DNA of 38,808 nt from Firmicutes bacterium ADurb.Bin182 (GTDB lineage Bacteria; Bacillota; Clostridia; Christensenellales; CAG-138): positions 1 through 38,808 of the forward strand of contig MWCU01000071.1 of the NCBI GenBank assembly GCA_002070205.1. The letters run 5' to 3'. A program made the position numbers and the translations under genes. Of this stretch, positions 1 through 8,255 are shown one piece after another (the first letter of the stretch is position 1; the number at the start of each line of letters is the position of its first letter). The notes under the pieces are model-generated. The model was not told where the DNA came from. It worked only from the letters and a program-made list of their open reading frames with translations, and searched no databases.

Positions 1-166
1 CTATGGCTGTGAGTTGATCACCCCACTCGTTGCCGTATGTGTATGTTTCCGTATCGGTCGGCGTACCGAGAGTACCCGTCGTGTACGCGTACTCAGTGAC
101 GGAAAGGATGTTGCCGCCATCGGGGAAGCATGTTATTTTGCTCGTATTTCTACTGTCTTGGTAGCT
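1..166 (-). pseudogene. RHS/YD-repeat protein fragment (edge-truncated)
   Basis: Read on the minus strand, this frame is open from 166 to the left edge and gives about 55 residues. It contains GGNILSVTEYAYTTGTLGTP and then TYTYGNEWGDQLTAI, the wording of clostridial RHS (YD-repeat) core modules. RHS proteins are large secreted or surface shells that carry variable C-terminal toxins. A TAA at 167-169 closes the frame upstream, and no start codon with a ribosome site is visible. The piece therefore lacks its N-terminal body, and its C-terminus lies outside the window. It lies just downstream of the DUF4304-type gene, as expected for an orphan RHS tip cassette following an immunity gene. Family assignment is firm; the orphan-tip reading is inference. 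Confidence 0.7.
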
Positions 167-193
167 TTATCCTCTCAAAAACGGCTGTCTCAC

Positions 194-910
194 TCATTTA
201 GATTTACGCGGATTTTTTAAATACTCAAGCGATATCGCTGTATTTTGTGCTACAAGATTCTGAAAATACTCAACATCCGGTATAGAAAGTCTATGCAATT
301 CATCTTTAAGTCTTTGAAGTTCGGGGGTAGAATTTTCAACATAAAAATTGAACTCTTTAATATCCCCCTTTTTTTCATATTCAGCAACATTAATTCGAAA
401 AGATTCCTCATTTTGTTTGACTATTGCCAGCATATGCTGAAATGCTTTCTCGTAATCTCCTGCTTGAATACACATAATAACAAATCTATAATTATTCATG
501 ATAACGCCACCGGGAATACTTGTGTAAATCTTTTTTTCATAGTTGATCAGTTCGGCATAAGCAGTTTTTGAGTCCACTCCGCGCTCAAATATAGGCATAA
601 CATACTGCCTGAACAGAGACTATATTTCAGTAAGCGCGTTTTCTTCTATTCCATTCCAACACTCCCACCATCCTCTTTTAACCAAGCTTGAGATGTCATA
701 ACCCTCACAATACAAATCTTTAATCGGAAGAGATAACGGCAAAATAGAAAAATCCAATGTAAAATCAGTATCTGTTTTGCGTAACATCAAGGTTAAAACC
801 ACATCATTGATTACGCGGTAAAACATCTTTTTAAAAAGCAAGAAACCATGAGGGCTGAGTTCCTCGCGAAACAATTCTCTATATTGATTCGATAAACTAT
901 TTGATTTCAT
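194..910 (-). pseudogene. DUF4304-like gene interrupted by an in-frame amber codon
   Basis: Two minus-strand open frames (910-620, 96 aa, and 598-194, 134 aa) lie in the same phase and are separated only by a TAG at 620-622. Read through, they give one protein of about 238 residues. The first part has the FYRVINDVVLTLMLRK and TDFTLDFSILPL segments that resemble DUF4304 proteins. The second part (IFERGVDSKTAYAELINYE onwards) is a helical tail. The start at 910 has a TAGGAGG ribosome site. The Met at 598 has no ribosome site, so it is probably internal. DUF4304-like genes often lie beside toxin loci, and an immunity role for the adjacent RHS fragment is possible but not shown. The amber codon may be a real nonsense mutation or a base-call error. 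Confidence 0.6.
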
Positions 911-919
911 TTAAACCTC

Positions 920-1024
920 CTAGTATTCTGCAAACCGAAGGGTCAGTTCTTGCGGTTTTGCTCTTAATATTACTGATTTGTATATATCTGTAAATCGCTC
1001 AATCTGACCGATAGTAAGGCCCAT
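920..1024 (-). CDS. 34-residue hypothetical protein upstream of the DUF4304 gene
   Basis: This short minus-strand frame begins ATG at 1024 and reads MGLTIGQIERFTDIYKSV..., ending TAG at 920-922. The stop codon forms the first bases of the TAGGAGG ribosome site of the next gene, a tight arrangement typical of real clostridial operons. No family is recognised. Part of this frame is repeated in degraded form near 3147-3276, where a stop interrupts it. It may be a genuine small gene or the remnant of a longer one. Confidence 0.35.
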   Translation of the reverse strand: MGLTIGQIERFTDIYKSVILRAKPQELTLRFAEY

Positions 1025-1087
1025 TTTTTATTTCGCTATGCTCTTATTCCATTTAAATAATCAAAGCTTTTAATGTTCAAAAATGCG
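964..1087. repeat. Direct repeat R1, left copy
   Basis: About 125 bp matching 3147-3276 in the same orientation at roughly three bases in four, judged by eye. The best block is the ATGCTCTTATT ... TTTAATGTTCAAAA portion. The two copies bracket the radical SAM/TcmP pair. The left copy overlaps the 34-residue open frame. Confidence 0.6.
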
Positions 1088-1121
1088 AGAGCTATCGCTC
1101 AATTTGCTCTTTACCTCTTAT

Positions 1122-1898
1122 TCATTGCTCCTTTTCCAAGGAAGTAATAGTGCCATCTTTTATGTGATATTGAATATCGCGGTTATTACAAAAGGCGATG
1201 ACTTTGTCTGCCTGATCGTTATAAAAAGCACAGTGCAATTTATATGCACTGATTTCTTTATTATAGTTCGTTCGCCCAAAGATAATTTTATCTGTAAACT
1301 GAACTGCATACAGGATTACATCCAAATCCTGTTCAATCAAGTTTGGTGTAGGATATGGTTCGATACTAACCCATGTTTTACAACCTTTTTCATGTAAAAC
1401 TTTTAATGCGGCCAGACGATTCTCATATGGTGCCGCTCCGGGTTCTAACCTTTCCCTATATTCCTCATTAAGTGAGATAAGCGTAATCCCGTATTCGTTA
1501 TCAGCAGAATACATAACTAGCTCGGGTGGCAATAACCCCTTTGTGAGTACCGTACATTTAATGCCTGCATCATTCAGCTTGTTAATAGCCGCAAGGCTCA
1601 TCTTCTTTATTTCTTCAAATCCATACATGAACGGATCAGTGGAAAAACAAAGCTGCACGGATTTGATTTTTGTTTTGAGGCGCGGAATTTCTTTGTCCAG
1701 TAACTCAAGTGTATTGCTGACCAAATATGGTTCCAGCCATTTCTCGTATGATTCTACCTGCCCATAACGTTTCTTCTGCAAAAACGCATAGCAGGGGTAT
1801 TTGCAGCCATGCGCGCATCCGAGAACGTGGTTCATAGTATAGTCGCCGTATTCCACGCCGGTTTTATAGAGCATTGTTTTGCGGGTAATCGTTTTCAT
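1122..1898 (-). CDS. Radical SAM protein, SPL (spore photoproduct lyase)-like family
   Basis: A 258-residue protein with an N-terminal CAHGCKYPC motif (Cys28, Cys32, Cys36). This is the CX3CX3C cluster-binding variant typical of SplB/COG1533-type radical SAM enzymes, which bind a 4Fe-4S cluster and cleave S-adenosylmethionine. The TIM-barrel portion follows (VQLCFSTDPFM, CTVLTKG, GITLISLNEEYRERLEPGAAP). The last of these matches the usual S-L-x-x-x-x-R-x-x-E-P-x-A-P signature of this family. The protein is shorter than true spore photoproduct lyases (about 340 aa), so a different substrate is likely. The ATG overlaps the stop of the upstream TcmP gene (ATGA), so the two are probably translationally coupled. 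The substrate is unknown. Confidence 0.85.
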   Translation of the reverse strand: MKTITRKTMLYKTGVEYGDYTMNHVLGCAHGCKYPCYAFLQKKRYGQVESYEKWLEPYLVSNTLELLDKEIPRLKTKIKSVQLCFSTDPFMYGFEEIKKMSLAAINKLNDAGIKCTVLTKGLLPPELVMYSADNEYGITLISLNEEYRERLEPGAAPYENRLAALKVLHEKGCKTWVSIEPYPTPNLIEQDLDVILYAVQFTDKIIFGRTNYNKEISAYKLHCAFYNDQADKVIAFCNNRDIQYHIKDGTITSLEKEQ

Positions 1899-2998
1899 AT
1901 GATGGCCTCTGCAAAGACGATAACATCGTCTCCGGATAAGCCACGAGCCGTTTTACTCGTAACCGGAAAGGTTTGGATTTTTCCTTCAGCCTTGAGACTT
2001 TGAAGTGCTTTTCGGATATCTTTTTCAGGGTACATGGTATCTTCGATTATCAGTTCGTTTACCCCGGCAAATGTGAGATTTTGACCCGAGAACCTTTTCA
2101 TGAGATAATCCTTGGCGTCATCTATTTTAAATTCGTCCAGATCAAATAGAGTAATCCTATCGCTCCGATTCCCAAGGTACTCTACCTTACCATTATTCAG
2201 TGATGCGAAGCACGACTTCATGATCGAACAGCCATCATAATGGTCTATAACATGAAAAAGGTAATAGTATGTACGGTCTTTATCGTAAAACGATACCTTG
2301 TATGGAAATACGTATTTTCCCAAAAGTTTCAGCTGCCCCCTGAATATCTCGATTATCTTTTGTTCCCGTTCACTGCCATCGAGGGATATGGCCTCTCTCC
2401 AATCTCGACAACCGAACAAAGTATCAAAGTTGCCAGCCAGTTCAGGCAACCCTAAAAATCGATTAACGTAATCGAACATAAAGTTAATCAGCAGTTCGTT
2501 CCGTTGATTGCACCGAATCTTCCTCAGGACAGAATAATTTAAACGAAAACCAAACGGGTCTATGAAAAACAGTGAAGGAACTTCTTGGTAAAGCTTTTTA
2601 TCTAACATTACGGCATCTTCAAACGCCATTTCTACGACTTGGGGCCAGCAGACCGGATTGCAATGCTCAATAACCTTCGTAAGGTTCTCACAGTTGTCAT
2701 GATCGATTTCAGCGACGAATATTCTGACATTCCTGATATTACGCCCTTGAGATTCATATAACTCCTGCGCAGTTCTTGCAACCAGTATTGATGATCCCCA
2801 GCAAGGCTTATCTGCATCGAGATAGGCGCCGCAACCGCCATGACAATCGAAGAAATTAATGACACTGTATTTACCGAGCTTTGTAGCCCAGACTTTAAAA
2901 TACTCGACAAGCACCTTGTGCTTCATCTTGGTTTGTTCTTCGTACGGCCAGAAGAAAAAGTCATAACCTGGAATACGTAATTCCTGAGGTTTTGCCAA
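1895..2998 (-). CDS. tcmP: Three-Cys-motif partner protein (TcmP family)
   Basis: A 367-residue protein that opens with the DFFFWPYEEQTKMKHKVL segment typical of TcmP proteins. These are encoded next to radical SAM proteins with a three-Cys motif. A Rossmann-like core can be seen: NFFDCHGGCGAY (residues 48-59) resembles a methyltransferase motif I, and PSLFFIDPFGF (141-151) lies where DNA methyltransferases carry a DPPY-like motif. The C-terminal 80 residues look like a winged helix (KDIRKALQSLKAEGKI). The start is TTG, with AGGTGA about 7 bases upstream. No biochemical function is established for the family. A nucleic-acid-directed activity with the downstream radical SAM enzyme is inference from fold and pairing. 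Confidence 0.8.
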   Translation of the reverse strand: MAKPQELRIPGYDFFFWPYEEQTKMKHKVLVEYFKVWATKLGKYSVINFFDCHGGCGAYLDADKPCWGSSILVARTAQELYESQGRNIRNVRIFVAEIDHDNCENLTKVIEHCNPVCWPQVVEMAFEDAVMLDKKLYQEVPSLFFIDPFGFRLNYSVLRKIRCNQRNELLINFMFDYVNRFLGLPELAGNFDTLFGCRDWREAISLDGSEREQKIIEIFRGQLKLLGKYVFPYKVSFYDKDRTYYYLFHVIDHYDGCSIMKSCFASLNNGKVEYLGNRSDRITLFDLDEFKIDDAKDYLMKRFSGQNLTFAGVNELIIEDTMYPEKDIRKALQSLKAEGKIQTFPVTSKTARGLSGDDVIVFAEAII

Positions 2999-3058
2999 TC
3001 CAGATCACCTGCTTTCAGGAAAACATTAAGACTTTACTTGCTTCCCGGTGAAACCCAA

Positions 3059-3116
3059 ATTCTCTTTGATATTAGAGAATCGTATATATTATTGCAAATA
3101 TAGATGAATAGTGCAA
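3059..3116 (-). promoter_or_regulatory. Promoter and dyad ahead of tcmP
   Basis: On the minus strand, TTGCAC (3116-3111) is followed after 17 bases by AATAAT (3093-3088). This is a reasonable sigma-A promoter for tcmP. Immediately downstream, ATTCTCT (3080-3074) and AGAGAAT (3065-3059) form a 7-bp inverted repeat around the expected transcription start, a natural place for a repressor to bind. No regulator gene lies beside the cassette. Confidence 0.4.
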
Positions 3117-3146
3117 GAATTACCAATGAATATACAATAATTTTTG

Positions 3147-3276
3147 TTAATATTATTAATTTGCTTGTACCTGTTAATCACTCAATGTGTCCGGTTGGCA
3201 AGGCCTATTTTTAATTTCTGCAATGCTCTTATTTTTTTTGAATGATCAAAAGCCTTTAATGTTCAAAACTGCGCAG
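3147..3276. repeat. Direct repeat R1, right copy (degenerate)
   Basis: Diverged copy of 964-1087 in the same orientation. On the minus strand it has an ATA where the left copy has the ATG of its 34-residue frame, and a TGA a few codons later. This copy is therefore non-coding. Confidence 0.55.
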
Positions 3277-3292
3277 ACCGCCCCCTTGGTTT

Positions 3293-3376
3293 AATTTTAC
3301 AGAACAATACACGAGATGATATAATTACCGCAATGATTCCGGTATTTATAGATGATGCTTCAAGAGGTAGATATGC
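3293..3376 (+). repeat. Direct repeat R2, left copy, with a promoter
   Basis: 84 bp matching 13371-13457 in the same orientation with only about four differences. It contains TTACAG (3297-3302), a 17-base spacer and a perfect TATAAT (3320-3325) on the plus strand, then the AAGAGG leader up to an ATG (3373). Homology stops right after this ATG. No gene follows on the plus strand, so this is an orphaned copy of the promoter and start of the gene at 13454. The two copies bracket the whole transporter/AllFGH block. Confidence 0.8.
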
Positions 3377-3389
3377 TATTCTCTGACCG

Positions 3390-3433
3390 TAATAATAGAA
3401 AATCGGAATCTGAACACGATTGTTCAGATTCCG
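3390..3433 (-). terminator. Terminator of the BMP transporter operon
   Basis: A perfect 12-bp stem (CGGAATCTGAAC, 3404-3415; GTTCAGATTCCG, 3422-3433) encloses a 6-base loop. On the minus strand it is followed by the T-rich run ATTTTCTATTATT. It lies 31 bases past the stop of the lipoprotein gene. Confidence 0.8.
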
Positions 3434-3463
3434 GCCTTCGTTCATCCATCAAATAATGGTAGA

Positions 3464-4644
3464 TTATTTTGCGTTACCAATGACGCCTTTAACAAACCAG
3501 TCAACTGCGCTCATCACATCGTCACCGAGAACCTCACCCTCAGCAACTCTGACAGTGCCTTCCTGATCCGTGATAGGTCCCGCGAACACGGTGATGTTAC
3601 CGGCATTCAATTCATCAGTCGCTGTATTGACCGCATCGACAACTTCCTGCGGAACTTTGGTACCGAAGGGAGCGATGGACATCGCACCATCCGCGAGATT
3701 CCAGCGCTTATATGCGGGCTGCCAAGTTCCTTCAATCACGGACGAAATAAGCTCAGTCAGCTTTTCGCCATACGTAAAACCGGTGCCGGTTATCCAATAT
3801 TCGGGAGCGAACTTCTGAGCTTCCAGAGACTGATAGCCGATGGAATAAACACCGCGAGATTCTGCTGTCGAAATGACGGTTGCCGGTGAATCCACGTGCA
3901 TGGTGATAACATCCGCGCCTTCGTTGATCAGGGAGTTCGTCGTATCAGCCTCCTTGGCACGGTCGCCCCAGTTGAACGTGTATGCCACAATGGTTTGAAC
4001 ATCCGGATTCACAGATTGTGCACCAAGCTCAAATGCATTAATAAACGTAGCGGTCCATCCCATCGGGAAAGCGCCGACAAAGCCGAGCTTGTTCGTTTTG
4101 GTCATCATACCGGCCGCGATTCCCATCAAATACCAGGTATCAGGAGGCGTACCAAAGAAGTTGCCGAAATTTGCGCTCACTTCCCAACCGCCCACATGCT
4201 CAAAAATGACGTCCGGATACTTGTTCGCCATTTCCAATGCCGGATATTGATGGTTGAAGGCGGAGGCGATGATCATTTCTGCGCCTTGTTGGATCATGTT
4301 TTCCATGGTCGAGGTTGCCCCTGCCTCATCGGGGACATTCTCTGCTTCGATCAATTTGATCCCTGGAATGTTGCTTGCACCTCCAGCATGGAATCATGCA
4401 ATGACTGATTGTAGCCTGAATCTGTCATCGGGCCACCATATAAGACGCCGATCGTCAGTGCAGGCTCGGTGTCAGTGTTCTCTGCTTTGGGAGTGTTCTC
4501 TGCTGCAGGAGTATTCTCTGCAACAGGTTCCTTGTCGATGTCCTGCGGATCTTCAACCGTTGGTGCGGGAGAACCGCAGCCGGAGAGCAGCATCACTGCA
4601 CACAAAAGGATAGATAGGACGCTGAGAAACCATTTTTTGTTCAT
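3464..4644 (-). pseudogene. BMP-family substrate-binding lipoprotein, frameshifted
   Basis: Periplasm-equivalent binding protein of a BMP/PnrA-type ABC importer; characterised members bind purine nucleosides. Start at 4644 (MNKKWFLSVL) is chosen because AAGGAGG lies 9-10 bases upstream. A signal peptide ends in the lipobox LLSGC (Cys23). A linker with repeated AENT units follows, then the binding domain beginning TIGVLYGGPMTDSGYNQ. The frame breaks near 4358-4366. The upstream frame ends TFQGSN-stop, while the next frame continues GIKLIEAENVPDEAG. Restoring one base (TTCCAGGG to TTCCCAGGG) gives TFPGIKLIEAENVP and one intact protein of about 390 aa. Either a real one-base deletion or an error in a short C run would explain it. 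All other domain features look intact. Confidence 0.85.
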
Positions 4645-4678
4645 ACTGATTTTCCTCCTTTTTGTTCTTTTTTTGTTA

Positions 4679-5596
4679 TCATTCACGGCCACTATAAACC
4701 CGCCCGAGGCTAGCGGGGGTGGATTGCTTGCGTGTTCCTCCCCATGCGATCAATACAAGAAGTGTGATAATATAGGGGATCGTATCCAACAGTAGCGGGG
4801 AGATTTGCACTCCGCTGGATTGCAGCAGAAGCTGAAAAGCAACTGCACCGCTGAATATCAGCGAGCCGGCAATAGCCTTCAGCGGATGCCACCTTGAGAA
4901 TATAACCAATGCTATTGCAATGAAGCCCCTGCCGGCCGTCATATACTCCGCCCATGTCATCGTATAAGCGATCGACAGATGCGCTGCTCCGATCCCAGCC
5001 AGTAATCCGCTGACAAAAAGCGCCTGATAACGGATCAGTTTGGGATTGCGGCCGGAAGCAAAAGCCGTATCTGCATTTTCACCCGTTGCCCGAAGACCAA
5101 GCCCCCAACGTGTGCGAAAGAGCAGCCACCATATAAAAATGGCGGTAGGAATGCTCAGATAAATCAGCATATCAAAACTGAACAGAGAGCTATACAGTTT
5201 GGGCAGGTGTGAAAGTCCCGGCACAGTGAATCTGGGAAGTCCCTCGATTTTTGCACCGACGAAAGACTTACCGATCATTGCACTAAGGCCAAAGCCGAAG
5301 AACATTAATGCCAAACCGCTGGCCAACTGGTTAGCTTGACGGTGAATTACGAGATACCCCATAATCATGTTCGTCAATCCGCCGACAATCATGGATACAA
5401 GCATCCCCAAATATGGATTGCCGGACAGATACGTTACTGCAAATCCGGTTGAGGCGCTAATTAGAAGCGTACCCTCCAACCCGAGGTTAATGATCCCTGA
5501 GCGCTCGCTTACAATTTCTCCAAGGGTCGCATAGAGAAGAGACGTGCCGGAAAAGAGCGCGCTGGAAAGAACGCCCAAAATAGATAGAATACTCAT
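4679..5596 (-). CDS. BMP-type ABC transporter permease (NupQ/YufQ-like, COG1079)
   Basis: A 305-residue multi-spanning inner membrane protein with the ERSGIINLGLEGTLLISAS segment characteristic of the second permease of nucleoside-type importers (B. subtilis NupQ). Later GRGFIAIALVIFSRWHPLKA is also a family hallmark. It pairs with the upstream permease to form the channel. Its ATG overlaps the upstream stop by 4 bases (ATGA), and the lipoprotein start lies 34 bases downstream. Confidence 0.9.
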   Translation of the reverse strand: MSILSILGVLSSALFSGTSLLYATLGEIVSERSGIINLGLEGTLLISASTGFAVTYLSGNPYLGMLVSMIVGGLTNMIMGYLVIHRQANQLASGLALMFFGFGLSAMIGKSFVGAKIEGLPRFTVPGLSHLPKLYSSLFSFDMLIYLSIPTAIFIWWLLFRTRWGLGLRATGENADTAFASGRNPKLIRYQALFVSGLLAGIGAAHLSIAYTMTWAEYMTAGRGFIAIALVIFSRWHPLKAIAGSLIFSGAVAFQLLLQSSGVQISPLLLDTIPYIITLLVLIAWGGTRKQSTPASLGRVYSGRE

Positions 5597-6648
5597 ACCT
5601 TATCCTTCCCAAAAAACTTTGGCCGAGCAAGAACAATAAACAACGTAAACGCCAACAGTATATTGATAACGGCAGCAGGAAGCGAACGGGTCAGTTGCAG
5701 CAGGTTACCTCCAGTTGTGATAACGGCAACCACAAATGACATTAGGAAAATCCCCAGCGGATGCCCATTAGCCAGCCAACAAATCAGGAACCCCATAAAG
5801 CCCAGATTCACGGAGAAGTTCAGCAGGAGTACGCCATAATAACCGGAAATCTGTGACATACCGGCCAATCCGGCGATCGCTCCGCCTGAGCACATAACAA
5901 TAATCAGATATTTTTTCACGGGTATACCGTTGCGAAGAGCAGCTGTGGGGTTTCCTCCAATAGCCGTCATCTCAAGGCCCCAACGCGTATATTTCATAAA
6001 AAACCAGAAGCATATAAGCAAAAACAGTGCTATAAAGAACCCGAGATGGATTCGGGTACCGAAAAAGGCCGGCAATTTCGCCGCAGGTACAAAGTTCTGC
6101 GTCTTTACTGTATCCATGGGAGAATGCCAGAAATTAAAGATCAGAAATCCGACGATCTTGGGTGCTACGGAATTCAACAGCAAAGTGGTAATAGTCTCGT
6201 TTACAAGCCCAATGGCTTTCAGGTAGCCCGGAATCAATGCCCAAAGCGCTCCGCCGAGCATACCCAAGAGCAACATCAACGGAAGCAGTGCCCAAGCCGG
6301 CAGATTCTGAAAAGTCAATGCTGCCCAGGTTGCAAACGCAGCACCGATATAGAGCTGTCCCTCTCCGCCAACATTGATCAACCCAACGCGCCATGGGACC
6401 GCCACCGCCAATGCGGTGATCAGCATGGGAATCATTGCCACAACAACTTCCGAAAGCCCGTAAGCGCTGCCCAGCGTATTGGTGAAGATATCCTTATATG
6501 ATTGGAAGGGGTCGGCGCCGTTGATCAGCAGGATAAGGCCAAAAAACACAATTACCATCAGGATCATGAGCGTATATCGGATAACAGTGTCTCTCAGAGT
6601 CTCCGATTTCAGAAGGGGAGTTTGGATATACTTTTTAATTCTCAGCAT
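5593..6648 (-). CDS. BMP-type ABC transporter permease (NupP/YufP-like, COG4603)
   Basis: A 351-residue membrane protein and first permease of the importer. It has a single N-terminal span (YTLMILMVIVFFGLILLI), the PWRVGLINVGGEGQLYIGA segment typical of this family, and later MTAIGGNPTAALRNGI, the likely contact loop with the ATPase. The start overlaps the end of the ATPase gene by 14 bases and the stop overlaps the next permease, so the genes are co-translated. Length and layout match B. subtilis NupP. Confidence 0.9.
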   Translation of the reverse strand: MLRIKKYIQTPLLKSETLRDTVIRYTLMILMVIVFFGLILLINGADPFQSYKDIFTNTLGSAYGLSEVVVAMIPMLITALAVAVPWRVGLINVGGEGQLYIGAAFATWAALTFQNLPAWALLPLMLLLGMLGGALWALIPGYLKAIGLVNETITTLLLNSVAPKIVGFLIFNFWHSPMDTVKTQNFVPAAKLPAFFGTRIHLGFFIALFLLICFWFFMKYTRWGLEMTAIGGNPTAALRNGIPVKKYLIIVMCSGGAIAGLAGMSQISGYYGVLLLNFSVNLGFMGFLICWLANGHPLGIFLMSFVVAVITTGGNLLQLTRSLPAAVINILLAFTLFIVLARPKFFGKDKV

Positions 6649-8194
6649 CTGTGTGAACCCCGCTTCCTGTCATGAGATGACCGATTTCATACATATTCGT
6701 ATCCTTGGGTTTGAATTCACCAACGATTTTACCGTCAAAAAGTACTGCCAGCCGATCACTTACGGTAAACAGCTCGTCCAAATCCTCTGAGACCAGCAAA
6801 ATCGCCGCCCGTTTCTCTCGTGCTTGCACGAGCGCTTGCCGTGCGGCAATCGTGCTTTGCACATCAAGTCCGCGCGTAAAATATGCGGCGATAATCAGCT
6901 GCGGATTACTTTCCAACTCCCGAAGAATGATCATTCGCTGGAGATTTCCGCCGGACAGCGTTTTTGCGATCACGTTCAAAGGCACAGAAAACCCAAGCCG
7001 CTTCTCCGCATTTTCAATATCTGCCCTTGCAGCTTGCCAATCCATCGAGAAGCCGCCATGCCTTGAATATCGCCGGGTCTTGGTCAGCACCATATTTTTC
7101 AGAACAGTCAGGTACGGTATGGTTGCCATGCTCAAAGCGTTTTCAGGGATAAACGCCACCTTGTTCTTTCGCATTATACCTATAGAGCGATTGGTCAGGT
7201 CTTTGCCTGCAAGCAACTTTTTTCCCTTTGAGCTGGGCTCGATGCCGAGAATAACATCGCATAGCTCTTTTTGCCCATTGCCGGAAACACCGGCTATGCC
7301 GACGATCTCACCGGGATAGATCTTAAGGCTGACGTCCTTCAAACCTCTCCCCATGCCCCGCGTGTCCGTCGATATTTCCTGCAGTTCCAAAAACGGTTCC
7401 GGAGCTTCTTTCCGCGTCTCTTCGGTGCCAACTATAAGCCCCGGAACTACCTTCTCGAACATCAGGTTGATGAGTTTATCTTCTGTAGCTTCCTCCCTCA
7501 GCATTGTTCCTGCCAGACGACCGCCGCGCAGCACAGAAATCCGATCGGCACATTCGAGCACATCCTTCATTTTATGGGTGATGAGGATGATCGCATAACC
7601 GTCCTTGCGCAAACTGTCAAGAACCTTGAAGAACGCCTCTACCTCATGCGGCGCAAGAACATGCGTCGGCTCATCAAGGATCAATACGCGCGCGTCGGAA
7701 AGCAGGAGTTTGAGAATCTCAACCTTCTGCTGCTCGCCTATGGAAATCTGTGATATCAACTTGCTGGGATTTACCTTGAGGTTGTACCGATCTGATATCT
7801 CAATAATGCGGCGTTCAACATTTTTGGCGTCAACCACAAATTTCAGATCCGGCAAAAACAGTGCAATGTTTTCCCATACGCTCAACACCGGTATCATATT
7901 ATGGTTTTGGAATACCATGCCAATATGCAGATTCCGAGCGTCATGCGGTGATTGAATGGATACGGGCATACCGTTAATTAAGATCTCACCTGAGTCGGCG
8001 TGATAAAAGCCGTACAGGATCTTCATCAGTACGCTTTTTCCTGCACCGTTCTCCCCAAGCAACGCGTGGATTTCTCCGGCATAAATATCAAGGTCGATAT
8101 GGTCGTTGGCCACTACTCCTGGGAATGCTCTTGTAATCCCGCGCAGCGTAAGCAATGGCTGCTCTTTATTCTGTAACGTTTGTGATCTAACCAT
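6635..8194 (-). CDS. BMP-type ABC importer ATPase with two ABC domains (NupO/YufO-like, COG3845)
   Basis: A 519-residue ATPase built of two fused ABC domains, as in sugar/nucleoside importers. Domain 1 has a full Walker A (GENGAGKS), the signature ISIGEQQKVEIL and Walker B LILDEPT. Domain 2 has a degenerate Walker A (GVSGNGQKE) but keeps a signature (LSGGNLQRMII); its Walker B is altered to LIIAAYFTRGLD. That asymmetry is normal for this family, in which one site does most of the hydrolysis. The ATG follows CAGGAG with good spacing. It powers the two permeases encoded immediately downstream. Confidence 0.92.
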   Translation of the reverse strand: MVRSQTLQNKEQPLLTLRGITRAFPGVVANDHIDLDIYAGEIHALLGENGAGKSVLMKILYGFYHADSGEILINGMPVSIQSPHDARNLHIGMVFQNHNMIPVLSVWENIALFLPDLKFVVDAKNVERRIIEISDRYNLKVNPSKLISQISIGEQQKVEILKLLLSDARVLILDEPTHVLAPHEVEAFFKVLDSLRKDGYAIILITHKMKDVLECADRISVLRGGRLAGTMLREEATEDKLINLMFEKVVPGLIVGTEETRKEAPEPFLELQEISTDTRGMGRGLKDVSLKIYPGEIVGIAGVSGNGQKELCDVILGIEPSSKGKKLLAGKDLTNRSIGIMRKNKVAFIPENALSMATIPYLTVLKNMVLTKTRRYSRHGGFSMDWQAARADIENAEKRLGFSVPLNVIAKTLSGGNLQRMIILRELESNPQLIIAAYFTRGLDVQSTIAARQALVQAREKRAAILLVSEDLDELFTVSDRLAVLFDGKIVGEFKPKDTNMYEIGHLMTGSGVHTDAEN

Positions 8195-8255
8195 GTTTTT
8201 GCTCCTGATCGAGAATGCAGATGGACGTTGAAACTGCTCATACCCGACCGAAGCT

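Noticed and set aside
14..220. 68-aa plus-strand frame at the left edge
   Set aside because: It is antisense to a clear RHS repeat sequence.
598..598. Independent start for the second half of the DUF4304-type gene
   Set aside because: There is no ribosome site before this Met, and the frame is continuous with the first half across one TAG.
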